Shown: one piece after another, positions 34,801 through 45,360 of the stretch
Position numbering within the stretch: position 1 is the stretch's first letter
Layout of the letters: every line of letters begins with the position of its first letter
NCBI GenBank assembly: GCA_030674155.1
Contig: CM060325.1
Span: forward strand, 45,908,867 to 45,972,866
From: Stramonita haemastoma
Taxonomy: Eukaryota > Mollusca > Gastropoda > Neogastropoda > Muricidae
Direction of reading: 5' to 3'
Length of the DNA: 64,000 nt
Position numbers and translations under genes: made by a program
Notes under the pieces: model-generated
Told to the model about the DNA's origin: nothing
Databases searched by the model: none
What the model saw: the letters and a program-made list of their open reading frames with translations, nothing else

Positions 34801-35390
34801 TTTTTCCTCTTTTCTGTTTCCTTTTTCCTATCTGTCCCTGGTGTTTTTTTTTCGTACAGATGCTCATTCCTTTCTTTTATGTTTTATTCTTCCTTTGATT
34901 TTGTCTCTCTTTCCTCATCATTTTTTTTCTCTTATAATTGTTCTTTTCTGGGGGGTTTTGTTGTTGTTTTTTGCTATTTCAACTCTCTTTTTTTTCATTT
35001 ACTACCTCCATGTTGTGGGGTCTGTTTCTATTGCTTTGTGTTTGGTTTCTTCACCATTTTATTCTTGTTGCTGCTTATCTGCTTTTTTGACCTCCGTTCA
35101 GTTTTACCTTTTGTTTTCTTTCTTGGTTTGGTCTGGGTTTGTTTGTTTTTTACCTGTTTCCCTGTCTGTTGCATTTCTCTGGGGCATTCTTGTGTGTTCT
35201 TACTATGCCATCTTTTTTTGGTATCCACTTCTGTTTCTTCCGTGTTTTTCCATCCTGCTCTTCACGTGTATTCTTTTCCCGTTTCGTTTTCTTTCTTCCC
35301 GTTTTTCCTCCTTTTTTTTTTTTTTTGGGGGGGGGGGTATTTTGTGCTTTTTGTCGTTTTTAGCTAAATAGGGAAGTGAGAGTATATGTT
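28331..35390 (-). repeat. Polypyrimidine tract (right arm, main, ~7 kb)
   Basis: T/C-dominated + strand mirroring 6900-12860. The phrase TCTGTTTCTTTGGGCTTTTC followed by TTGTTCCTGCTCTTCTGCTT recurs in degenerate form (for example near 29845, 30984, 31262, 33480 and 33870). Homopolymer islands: C run 28623-28650, G runs near 29330-29350, 33690-33707 and 35329-35338. An (ATT)n microsatellite is at 31852-31886. Includes a SINE at 32765-33027. Long Phe/Leu/Ser/Cys frames are artefacts. Confidence 0.85.
32765..33027 (-). mobile_element. SINE family B inside the pyrimidine tract, right arm only
   Basis: Minus-strand head at 33027-32950: A-box-like GGATAGTCTAGTGGTCAGAA, B-box-like GGGTTCGATTCC. The body includes AGTGGAGTCAGCACTGATGT on +, with a deletion relative to full-length copies, and the AATAA-rich tail at 32780-32810. 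A 9-bp duplication GTTTGTTTC lies at 32756-32764 and 33028-33036. The left arm (about 9290) has no insertion. Confidence 0.85.
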
Positions 35391-35436
35391 TTGGTAAAAA
35401 TTTGAGTTTTGTTCCCAGGCAGTAGGCTTGGTGGAC

Positions 35437-35618
35437 CAATCCAATCCAATCCAATGATGTTGTTTAGAGCCCCGCCGATCGGGGCTGTCACCTCGTCATA
35501 TTTTAAAACTCGTATTAAAAGTGTGCGACTATATACAGTTTAAAGCGGGGTATAAAACCAACTCGACTGTCCTTGCTTGTATCGACGCCCTGGTCAACCA
35601 TAAGGGTCAGCCCAGGAC
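35437..35618 (-). mobile_element. GATTG-tailed LINE, 182-bp copy, right arm only
   Basis: Tail of four CCAAT units at left, body to GGTCAGCCCAGGAC. It lacks part of the GACCACATAGGCCAT segment. Perfect 12-bp duplication GGCTTGGTGGAC at 35425-35436 and 35619-35630. The left arm has no insertion at this site but has an independent one about 30-40 bp away (6437-6786). Confidence 0.9.
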
Positions 35619-35630
35619 GGCTTGGTGGAC

Positions 35631-36028
35631 AGAGCTGCTTTAGAGAAGCAGACTGTGCCAGGGTGCTGCCCTCATTCCCTTTTCATGGAGACTTGATCTG
35701 GGTGGGTTTGGCAGCTGTTAAGCAGGTTAGTTTGGATGATAGATTTATTGTTTTGTTGGGAGCTGAAAATGTGAAATTCTGAAAATTAATGATAATGGAA
35801 GCTACGTCTGTATTTCTGGTGTAAGTGAAGCGGACTCCTCACCAGGTTGAGTGTGAACTTTGCTCGGTAATTTTGTTTATATATCATATTATAATGTTAC
35901 ATTACACCACATTATATCATATTGTCTTATATAACTATATTGACTGAACTCTGACATTATGGGATTGTAGCGAATTATTCAATTATAACGGTAACAGTTT
36001 TAAAGATTGTGAAGCAAAGGGAACTTTA
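35631..36028. other. Ordinary-composition arm block
   Basis: Mirrors left-arm 5946-6426, apart from the left microsatellite. No gene recognised. It ends with the TA dinucleotide (36027-36028) next to the DNA transposon. Confidence 0.6.
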
Positions 36029-36082
36029 CAGTGGGACCCGCTTATAAGAAGCTCGCTTACAGTGAATCCCCCTTATAAGAAA

Positions 36083-37921
36083 GGGGTGTGAAACAAAGAG
36101 ATGTTACCAGTCCAATTTTGTTTTCTCTTTTCATTAATGAGTTAGCGTTAGATATTATTGGAAAAGGAAGACATGGTGCTATTCTTACGTATGATTTCTT
36201 TGAATTCATATTGTTGCTTGCTGATGACGTGGCTTTAATATCTGAAACACCCATTGGTTTACAAACACAACTCAACAGTTTACAGCGAGCAGCTTCTTCA
36301 CTACATTTAAATGTAAATATGATAAAAAGTAATATCGTCGTATTTAGAAAATCGGGATATTTAGCAGCAAGGAAAAGATGGATTTAAAATGGATCTGTCA
36401 TGCCAGTTGTAAATGCATATAAATACTTGGGGAGTTTATTTTTCAACCGAGCTAAGTTTTGCTTCTGCGTGTCATGATCTGAATAGTAGAGCAAAACGTG
36501 CACTGATGTGCATTCTACAGAAATTGTACAGGTTAAAAGGTAACTCACTGAAGACTTTTTAAAAAAGTTTGATTCCCAGATTCAACTAGTTGTTCAGTAC
36601 GGTGCATGAAGAGTTGTGGGGTCTTGATGATAATGCGTTATATTGTGAAAAGATACATTTATTTGCATTGAAAAAAATACTTAGGTTTAGAAATGCGCAC
36701 TCCAAATGATTTAGTATATGCGGAGACAAGTAGATATCCCATTTATATAAATGCAGCTGTTCAGTGTATCAAATATTGGTTAAAGTTGACAAGAATGCAC
36801 GGATTTAGATTACTTTATAAGGCATATAGAACACTACTGGACTTGGATGATCGAGGTAAAAATAACTGGGTTACGAATATTCGTTGTAAATTGTATATGT
36901 TTGGATTTGGCTGTGTGGTTGAATCAGGGAGTGGACAGAGTGGAGGAGGTTCTTTCAGTTTTCAAAGAGAAAATGGTTTTGTGTAGATGGCAAGAATGGA
37001 ACTCTCATCTCAATGATAGCAAGATATTTGATATTTGTAAAACTTTTTGTACCTTGCCTGATGAAAAAACTTATCTTTTGTTGAACACTGATATTTATTT
37101 ATTTATTTATTTATTTATTCTTTTATATCGAGGATAACAGAATAAGCAATCATATGCTTTTTTTCATCCGGTCCCCGTGTGTATGCAGTTTTGTTAATCA
37201 TGTCATCTGTTCCCACCGGCACACGATGGCCTACTCTTACGAAAAGCGGAACAGGATTTAACGTGTGCGCAAGATGTTCTGCGTGCGTTCGCACACGGGG
37301 CCTCGGTTTAAAGTCTCATCCGAAGGACTTTAGGGGAGAGTGGAGTCAGCACTGATGTTAACTCCAGGAAGAAAATTTCCTCGACCGGACTCGAACCCGG
37401 GTCTTCAAATTGCCAGCGCAATATTCTGACCACTAGGCTATCCGCCCCCCAATAGGCATCTCAAGGCATCTCAAGCACGTAATGGCACGATTTAGACCGG
37501 GTATATCTGAAATCTCAGTGCATAGTTACAGATATAAACCACACTATGAAGCTGATCTCATATGCCCAATATGTAAACAAGAGATTGAAAACGAAGTTCA
37601 TTAATTTTTGTCATGGGCTGTCCAACTTTCAGAGAACTGCAGAACAGTACATACCACTGAAGTTTTATAAATTCCCAAGCCAGTTTCGATTTGCATTACT
37701 TATGGCATCCAAGCCTGGACAAACAGATATCTGTCAATATATTTAAACAAGGCATTTAAATTACGTTCAACATTGTTGACTTGAATTATCAATTGATTAT
37801 TATTATTATTATTTTCATGATTGTATGTATACATAATGTAACTTTAATGCTCTTGTGTGTTTGTTGTATACACCCTTTCATGAGGGGCAATGGCCTTTAT
37901 ATTATTAAATTATCCGAATCC
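36083..37921 (+). pseudogene. Non-LTR retrotransposon reverse transcriptase remnant (LINE)
   Basis: Several frames collectively encode the RT C-terminal half and tail. 36083-36384 reads through TSPILFSLFINELALDIIGK, LLADDVALISETPIGLQTQL and LHLNVNMIKSNIVVFRK; the ADD is the catalytic motif, with Leu in place of the usual Phe/Tyr. After frameshifts come VVNAYKYLG, then 36693-36986 (MRTPNDLVYAETSRYPIYIN, RGKNNWVTNIRCKLYMFGFG), then about 37440-37770 with CPICKQEIENEVH, a zinc-knuckle-like tail. It is 5'-truncated and ends in an (AATCCG)-type tail. Imperfect ~18-bp duplications around CCCCTTATAAGAAA flank it (36064-36082 and 37922-37940). Dead: multiple stops and frameshifts. Confidence 0.88.
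37090..37448 (-). mobile_element. SINE family B, full length, inside the LINE remnant
   Basis: Minus-strand head at 37448-37370: A-box-like GGCGGATAGCCTAGTGGTCA, B-box-like GGGTTCGAGTCCGG. The body contains GAGTTAACATCAGTGCTGAC and CGGTGGGAACAGATGACATG (minus sense), ending in an (AATA)n tail at 37090-37125. It splits the LINE reading frame between NTDI and RHLK. This is the best copy of the family in the window. Confidence 0.9.
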
Positions 37922-39279
37922 GAATCCCCTTATAAGAAAGCAAAAAAATTGGTTCTTCGAAGGTGTTCTTTATTATGACTGACGAAAGCTCGGATATAAG
38001 AATCTGGCTTATAAGAAACCACTCTTATAGGAACGTCAATTTCTGGTCCCACCGAGGGTGTTGGCTCGGATATAAGAAATTTTAGTGGTTTTGAGAATTT
38101 AACTTTGCAATAGGGAGACCTCCTTCAGTCAGTTTCCTGTAAGCGAGCTCACCAAACCGAAAGCATTTCCAAGAAAAACCCAACTTGATTCTTTCAGGAA
38201 ATTCCGATGTCACACCAGATGTGGCTGGCAAGTTTTGAACGACAGGCACATAAAAGCAAAATTTCTCCAATAACATTGTGTTTCTTTTTCATTCATTTGC
38301 ATTACATGGACTCTCACACACAGCGTGTATTTTTCGCAACAGCTTGGGAATGTGCCTGTAGGCCCTCTTTGCCCTTTTTGATTGCTGGAATCGGAAAGGC
38401 CAAGCCAGCCTCAGATCTTTGTCAAACGCCTATCAAAATGGCTGACTCAAAGCCGAGACTGTCAATTAAGCTTAGAACAAGATTTGGGTGACTCCATTTC
38501 ACAGAACACATTGCAGAGGTGTCCCGGACATCTTCGCTGCCCGATAATGCTGCAGACAGGCATTGTTGTGTGCACTGTCTGTTCACCTACTTTCAGGAAG
38601 TGGTTGCCATACCATCCCCTCTTTTCAGTGCCTGAAATAGAAGTTTGTGAAGAAACCATATATCTGCAAAATGTGTGCCAGCATTTCAAACGTATTGTTG
38701 CTGTGGCTTGAATCCTCACAGTGAACGCCCCAAGTTTCTCTTGTCAAACCGGTCGTTAAAAACCAATACATGCATAAAATTTGAACAAGTTGGCCTAAAA
38801 TGTACAGCCTCTTTTATTTTATCTTGTAAAACATATGGCGTTGTCATTCAAGTGTCATTTGTTTTCAGTAAATGACGATACATTTATTTACTTGTGTTAA
38901 TTATTGTGACTTTATCTTCAAGCAAACTCATGAATTACGAAATCCTGTTGACAGTTTTTTTTGTTTTTTTTTAGTTTCCCTGCCGTTTTAGTCGTAGGCT
39001 TTCAGTAACACCCAATCTAAACTTATTTCGAGCTTGTTATCTATACCAGTACCACTATAGTCAGGTGTTTGGAAATGTTTTTTATTCATTTTTTTCAAGG
39101 TTTCTTTGCGATTTTTTAACGATTTTTATTCCTGTGAAAAGTGATACACCGAAGATCTTGAGCGGACAGTCAAGCATTGACCACTTTTATTCTCTTTCCA
39201 GAAAAAGTTCCTGCTTCATTTTAGTCAAGGTTTTTCGTTTATACTTACAGACATAAAAGTTGTTGAATCCACAGAATTC

Positions 39280-39282
<3 letters not shown>

Positions 39283-39348
<66 letters not shown>
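39283..39348. repeat. TG microsatellite
   Basis: About 33 uninterrupted TG units inside the DNA transposon. A short CAG/CAA triplet block lies at 39490-39538. Confidence 0.96.
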
Positions 39349-39352
<4 letters not shown>

Positions 39353-39768
39353 TAAGTTGCTTTAGAATTTGAACATTATACCGTTGTCGCTGAATTTCAA
39401 CTAAAACATGGAGAGGGCTACAGTTTAAAATCTCATTTGTATGTAGACGGAACGTGACCAGAACAAACCAATTTAAGAACAACACCCACAGCAGCAGCAG
39501 CAGCGATGACAACAACAACAACAGCAACAACAACAACAAACTTGATGAGTAATTGTTGATAGGGTGTGTTTTATGTTTTTACCATAATGAAATGTCCAAC
39601 TAGCTATTATTTTAATCATTTACACTTTTGCTCGCTTATAAGAAAGCACATTGAAAAAACTAATAGTGTTCAGGTGCTCGGATATAAGAAAGCCGGTTTA
39701 AAACAAAGCCCACTTATAAGAAAACCTAAACTTGGTCCCGGCGACTTTCTTGTAAGTGTGTCCCACTG

Positions 39769-40234
39769 AGTTGATTTAATCGAAGCAAAGGGGGTAGATC
39801 AACGAGTAGTTAGATGTACACAGATTTCGTTCTCTCTGATGCAAAATGTGAAAATGTAAAACTACCTTTTTTTTTTTGAATAATCGTGACAAAATATTAA
39901 TGTATGAAGATTTAAAAAGAAAACTTAGTAAAATGAAGAAAGGAATGTGTAATTAAAAGTAAAAGCTGAAAATATTTATAATAATAATAAATATAAAGTT
40001 ATTTATATATATAACGTGTTCACGGACCTGTTGTGATTTGACAGAGTGTTACTGAAGATGTTGAATATCGATGGTTTGTATTCTAAGCCAGGTGTACAAT
40101 AATGTGTTGTGTAGCTGGCAGTCGTGGGTAATGACAGGCCATGTGGGAACAGGTGTTGCCCAGCCACTTGTTCTCGACATGGATCCGAGGACTCCAGAGA
40201 AGCGAATATTTTGTAGCTGGGCGCACAGCAATCC
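39769..40234. other. Ordinary-composition arm block
   Basis: Mirrors left-arm 5477-5945. No gene recognised. Confidence 0.6.
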
Positions 40235-40840
40235 AATCCAATCCAATGATGTTATTCATAACCCTGCCAACCACACAGGCCATATCAGGGCTGTCACCTC
40301 ATCAAATTTAAAACTCTAATCCAATCCAATCAGGATGCTTTTAGCCCTGCCGACCACACAGACCACACAGGCCATATCGGGGCTTGTCACCTCTCAAATT
40401 TAAAACTCAGATTAAGACTGTGTAATTATATACAGATTAAAACGGAGTATAAAACCAACTTGACTATCCTTGCTTGTATCGACGCCCTGGTCAACCATAA
40501 GGGTCAGCCCAGGACTGCCGCCGCGTCGTGGGAAAACCCACACCAATCACATCTAAAATGAGTTAAAACCAAAACCAGATTCCTTAAAACAACCTTGTCC
40601 CTAGAGACCGATCATAATCATCACTTTTACTTATATTAGACAGACAAGGCCCGATCATCTCAGGAAGTTAAAAGCTGGTGTTGGATGGAACATCCTGAAA
40701 AAGATCTTAAGGGAGTCTGCAGTGAAATGCTTGTGCCTAATATCCTGGACATCTCGACACTCCAGGAGCAGATGCTTGATGGTTACCCGCACATCACAAG
40801 TCACACATCACGAGTTCCCTCGCCTTTCAATAAATGAAAA
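40235..40840 (-). mobile_element. GATTG-tailed LINE, right-arm copy of 4529-5476
   Basis: Two tail units at 40235-40410, then the full 3' UTR, then the C-terminal coding remnant on the minus strand with its stop at 40655-40657, reading CDVRVTIKHLLLECRDVQDI. It retains the His of the zinc-knuckle-like motif. The frame break upstream of CDVR is the same as in the left arm. Confidence 0.8.
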
Positions 40841-41209
40841 GCAGAGACTGAGTAAGAGAAAAGACTATTTTATCGTGTGCCAACCCATAAGTGGGCAACC
40901 AGAAAAATTATATTATTGATTATCAAAACCAGTGAGTGGGGCTGAGAGTGTGCTATGACTTTGATTATATAAAATTTATCGAATTTACCGTTAATTATAT
41001 GTTTGAAACTTCAGTAGTGTTTCAGCATATTTTTGTGTACATGTTTGTGGCTGTGAGAGTAAGAAGTGCAACATTTTGAGAAAGAAAGCCTGATTTCCTA
41101 TTGTGTCCGAGTCGGTATGTATTGATTTCTGAAATAAGATGTGTGCTTCCATGTATGCCCATAGTGTCATTGGTTCTTAGTGTGCACACGATTTCGAACC
41201 AGGAGTTTG

Positions 41210-43021
41210 GTGACTACCCCGATTATAACATTTCTCTTTCCACCCCTTTTTTTGCCTTTCTTTTTTCTTTTCTTTTCTGGTTTATGTTTCTTGTCCATAG
41301 TCTTGCTCTGTTTCTTGGACTATTTAACTGTTCCTACTCTTCCAGTTATTCTTCCTCCGGAATTTCTTCATAATTATTGTGTTTCCCTTTTCCTCTCTTT
41401 TCTTGGCTTTCTCTTGTTACTTTTTTCACCCATTCCTGCATCATCTTTTTCATTTTTTTGTTTCGGTTTTTTTGTCTCTTGTCCCTTCTGTTTGCTCGTT
41501 AATGTTTTTTCTTGTTACTGTTACTTTGCTTCTCCTGCTCCTGTTTCTTTGCCTGCTCTCTTTTCTGTATTTCTTCTTGTTTTTCCTTTAGCTTTTCTTA
41601 TACGTTTTTGGTTTTTGGTGGTGGTGGTGGTGTGTGTGTGTGTGGGGGGGGGGGGGGGGTTGCTTTATGCTTTTTCTTTCTTTTTCCGTCTTGTTCCGTT
41701 TTTCTGGCTTTCTCTTGCTCTTGCTCTCGTGCTTTTTAGTCCCGCAATTTCCCTTGCTCTATTTTCAGCTTTTTCTTTTCAGTTGTTTTCCACTGTTTGT
41801 CAGTTTTTCTTCTACTTCTTTTCTTTCTTTGTTTCTGGTTCATTCTCTTGTTGTCTCTTGTTTGTCTGTTTTCCTGGGTTTTCATTATCCTACTGTACTA
41901 TCGTGCTTCTTCTTTCTGTGTTTTGTTTTGTTGTTGTTGTTGTTTTTAATTACTTCTTGTTTCCTTCCGCTTCTGTTTGTTTGTTTTCGACATGTTCTGC
42001 TTTTGATAGCTCCTGCTTGTTGCTGCTTATCTTGTTTCTTTGTCATCCGTTTTTCTGTTCTTAATTTTCATTAATGTTTTCACTTCTGTCCGTTTTTTTT
42101 CTGCTTTTCTTCCCCTTACTCTGAGTCTTCTCTTCCTTTTCTCAAAGTTTTGATCTCTTGTCCCTTCTGTTTGTTTGTTTTATTGGGTTCTTGCTATGTC
42201 TCTTTTGAATCAACTTTTTTTTTCATCTCCTTTCATTTCACTCTTTTGCTTCTTTTTCTTCCGTTTTCTCGTCCAAATTTTGTGTCTTTATTTTTTTCTC
42301 CTTTTTCTTGTAACTCTTTCCCCCCCCCCCCCCCCCTTTTTGTTGTTGTCTGCTTCTTTATCTTCTTCTCTCTCTCTCTCTGGTTTTTACCCTCTTTTTC
42401 TGTTTCCTCTCTTTGGTCTTTTTTGCTTTCTTTTCTTCAGCTTGTTCTGTTTTGTCTCTTGTCCTGTCTGCCTGTTTGTTTATTTAACTGTGCTTCTCCT
42501 GCTTATTCTGTTGTTTTTTTGTCTCTGTCGTGTTCTGTTTCTTTGACTCTCTTTCCTTGTTCCTGTTCCTGGGATTCTTCATGCTCTGTGTGTATTGTTT
42601 CTTCTTCTTTCTTTATTGCTTCTTTCTGTTCCTTTCTGCTTGTTAAATATTTTCCGTGTTTATTTTCTTTTTCCATCGTTTCTGCTACTTCCTTTTCTTT
42701 GCTTTTCCGTTTTTGTGTGTGTGTCTTTTGCCCATTTTGTTTCTTTTCCTTTTTCATGTTCCTCTATTTTGAACTTCCTAATTTCTTTCACCCTCTCCTC
42801 TGTTTTCTGTTTCTTGTGTTTCTGCTGCATCTTGCTCTTTACACTTTTTGGGGGCGGTTGTTTTCCTCCCATATAATTTTTCTGCCTTCCTATTTTTTTT
42901 TGTCTTTTTTTGTTTTTTTTTTGTTTCATCTTTTCTGTCTCCTGTCTGTCTGTTCTGTTTGGGTTTTTTCTCTTCTTGCTCTACTGCTTCTTCTTTTTTT
43001 GCTTCTTTTTCTACGTCTTTA

Positions 43022-43053
<32 letters not shown>

Positions 43054-44870
43054 TTTCTTCATTTTTTACTTTCCCTTTTATCTGCTTTTCTTTCCGCTTC
43101 ATTTGCTTAGACTTTTTCAGTTTATCTCGTCCTTATTCTTTATCCTGCAGTTGTTCTTTTGTTGGTATGATTGCGCTTTTTCAAATCTTCTTCTTCCTTT
43201 TTTTTGTTGTTTTCATTGAGTGTACCCTTTGCTTCCTGTTCTTTTGTTTCTTATTATGTTTTGCTAGCTTTCTTTTTGTTGTTTCTTGTCCATTTCTTTG
43301 TCCCCCGTTTCTTTTATTTCCTCTGCTTTTTGTTCTATTTATTCTAGTTTTTTTTCCTTTTTCTCCAGCTTGCTCCGTTTCTCTTTTTTTTCAAACCTTT
43401 CCGTTTTGTCCTTTCCGCTTTTTTTCTCCAGTTTTCTTCTCCGCTTTTGTCTGCTTTTTTTGTTCTTTGTCCCGTCTTTCATGCGTGTTCCTCTTGTTTT
43501 ACTCCAGTTGTTCTTTTCTTTTGTTTCTTTTTCTCGTACCTTTGTTAACTACTTTTGTTTTGCATCTATCGTTTCTTTTGCATTTTGCTCCGTTTGTGTC
43601 TCTCTGAGATAATAAAGCAGTTGTATTGAATTGAATTGAATCTTGGTGCTGCCTTTTTGCTTCTTCATTATCCGTTTCTCGTTTGGTAATTCATTTTTTT
43701 CTTGTGCTTCTTTCCGTTTTTACCTTGCTAGTGTTTTCTGATTTTCATTTACTTTGTTTCTTCTACCCTTTGTCTGCTTTTTTTTCTATTTTGTCTCTTC
43801 TCTGTTGTGGGTATTTTGTTGTTGCCGTTTTTTGTGTTCTTGCTCTGCTTCTTGTGTTGTTGTTTTTTCCCACGAACACTGTTGGTATGTTCAAAGTAGA
43901 GTTTCAAATACTTTTGTTAGTCGTTTCTTTTCTTTTGTCTTTGTTTAGTTCTTGGTTTTTCTTATCTTTTCAAGTAGAATTGTAAACAGGCCTTTTTGTG
44001 GCTTATTCTTTATCCAACAATCAATTCAACTAATCTTCTCCTTTTATCGCCTACTCTGGTTTCTTCATCTTCCCTCATTTCACTCTTCATCCTTTGTTTT
44101 ATCTGTTTCTGCCTATACTCTTCTTAATTCTTCCTGTTTACCTGGTCTTTTAAAACATTTTCTGCTGTTTTGCTCTGTTTTCTCTCCTTCCTTTTTTTTT
44201 GTTTGCTCTGTTTTTGGTTTGGTCTCTTGTCTCTTCTGTTTATCTGTTTTGTTGTTTTAATCGAATTATAGTCCTTTCTAGATTTCTCCGATATCCGGAC
44301 TGTAGTCAGAAGCCAGAAAGTCGGAGGTCCCACGTTTATCTGGCATTTTGTTTAAGCTCTTTGCTTTTCCCGTTTCTTTGTTTTCCCTTCTTGCGATTTT
44401 TTTTTTCTTTTTCGTGGAGTCGTTTCTTTTCTTCATTCTGTTGCACTTTCTCTTGAACTGTTTCTTTTTTCCCATTTCACCATCTCCCGTTTTTTTGTTT
44501 GGATTTGTTTTGTCCCCTGAATGTTCTATCATTCCACTTGTTTTCTCCACTTTATTTCTGCCTCTACCCCTTTCTTTTTCTCCTTTCTTTCATCTGATTG
44601 CTCTTTTACGTGCCTTATCTGTTGTTGTTTTTCTCTCTATTCTTTTTGTACTCTTGCTTTGCCACTTCTTTTTCTACTTTCATATATGTCTGTTTCTTTG
44701 TCTTTTCTCTTTCTGCTTGAAACTTCTGTATTTTTTGTTTGTTCTTTGTCCTTATTGCAGCGTTTTCTTTCTTTTCTTTTCTTTTTTTTTTTACTATTTT
44801 ACTGGAAATGTTCTTTTTCTTCACTTTGTTGCCCTTTTCCCTCTTTTTTTTTTTATTTACCTTTTATTTT
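41210..44870 (-). repeat. Polypyrimidine tract (right arm, outer)
   Basis: Mirrors 500-4150. T/C-rich, with C or G runs at about 42319-42337, 41645-41660 and 43023-43053, and a LINE-like 3' end AATAAAGCAGTTGTATTGAA with (TTGAA)n at about 43605-43645. It contains the longest open frame of the window (42150-43607), which is low-complexity Phe/Leu/Ser/Cys and not a gene. Confidence 0.85.
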
Positions 44871-45360
44871 TTACTCGAGTTTCTTAGTGAAGAAGTCGAT
44901 ATTGAAACGATTCTCATTTTGTGCAGCCAGGAGTTGAAATTATGAAGTTTGGTGTACAGGTATCTCAATTCTTCCTTAATCATACATGAAATGAAAACAG
45001 GTTGGGTGCGACCTGTAGAGGGCGTGACATTTTATTATGTCGGTGTGACGTTTTCGTCCTAAAACGTTTGTACATAAGAATTGAGTAGGGATACATTCAA
45101 AAAACTCTATAACACTAGTCCTTACTGTGTACTTGACAAAGCAAGCCTATACTTTAATCAGTGATCCGCACTAACTAATTAGGTCAACATAAAAGTAGGT
45201 CAAATTAAGTATAAATCTAATTTGTTCCTTCTAATGGTCTTTGTGACATCCTGCCAAAGTGCTAAAATATGAAATTCCAGTGATTGTCTGCATCATTCTT
45301 TTTTAAAGTATGCAATAGCTATTTATCAGAAGTAAGTTAAATAGGTCAAGTGTTTCTAAC
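44871..45360. other. Ordinary-composition block, outer end of right arm
   Basis: Reverse-complement match of 1-499. No gene recognised. Confidence 0.7.

Larger units (their letters stand above)
36029..39768. mobile_element. Tigger/pogo-like DNA transposon, interrupted, right arm only
   Basis: Terminal inverted repeats: CAGTGGGACCCGCTTATAAG at the left end, and CAGTGGGACACACTTACAAG read inward from the right end. TA is present at the left flank; the right flank keeps only T. Subterminal copies of TTATAAGAA and GCTCGGATATAAGAA recur near both ends (about 36045, 36073, 37990, 38003, 38070, 39645, 39680, 39712) and may be transposase sites. The left palindrome arm at 5945/5946 is the empty site. 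The interior (37940-39640) shows no recognisable DDE transposase, so it looks non-autonomous or eroded. A LINE is inserted at 36083-37921. Confidence 0.82.
26565..45360 (-). repeat. Right arm of the giant imperfect inverted repeat
   Basis: Reverse-complement partner of 1-14616. It is about 4.2 kb longer, mainly because of the DNA transposon and nested insertions at 36029-39768, a SINE at 32765-33027 and a LINE 3' end at 35437-35618, none of which is present at the matching left-arm sites. The inner edge matches the last bases before the N gap; the outer edge is set only by where the window starts. The + strand is strongly pyrimidine-rich across most of the arm. Confidence 0.93.

Noticed and set aside
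38207..39250. Transposase ORF within the Tigger-like element
   Set aside because: The open frames here (up to 109 residues) show no DDE, helix-turn-helix or CENP-B pattern that I can recognise.
42150..43607. Longest open frame in the window, 485 residues, plus many others of 100-350 residues in the pyrimidine tracts
   Set aside because: Composed almost solely of Phe, Leu, Ser, Cys and Pro, overlapping frames are also open, and the mirrored left-arm segment is interrupted. Stop codons are rare simply because pyrimidine-rich DNA contains few TAA/TAG/TGA.
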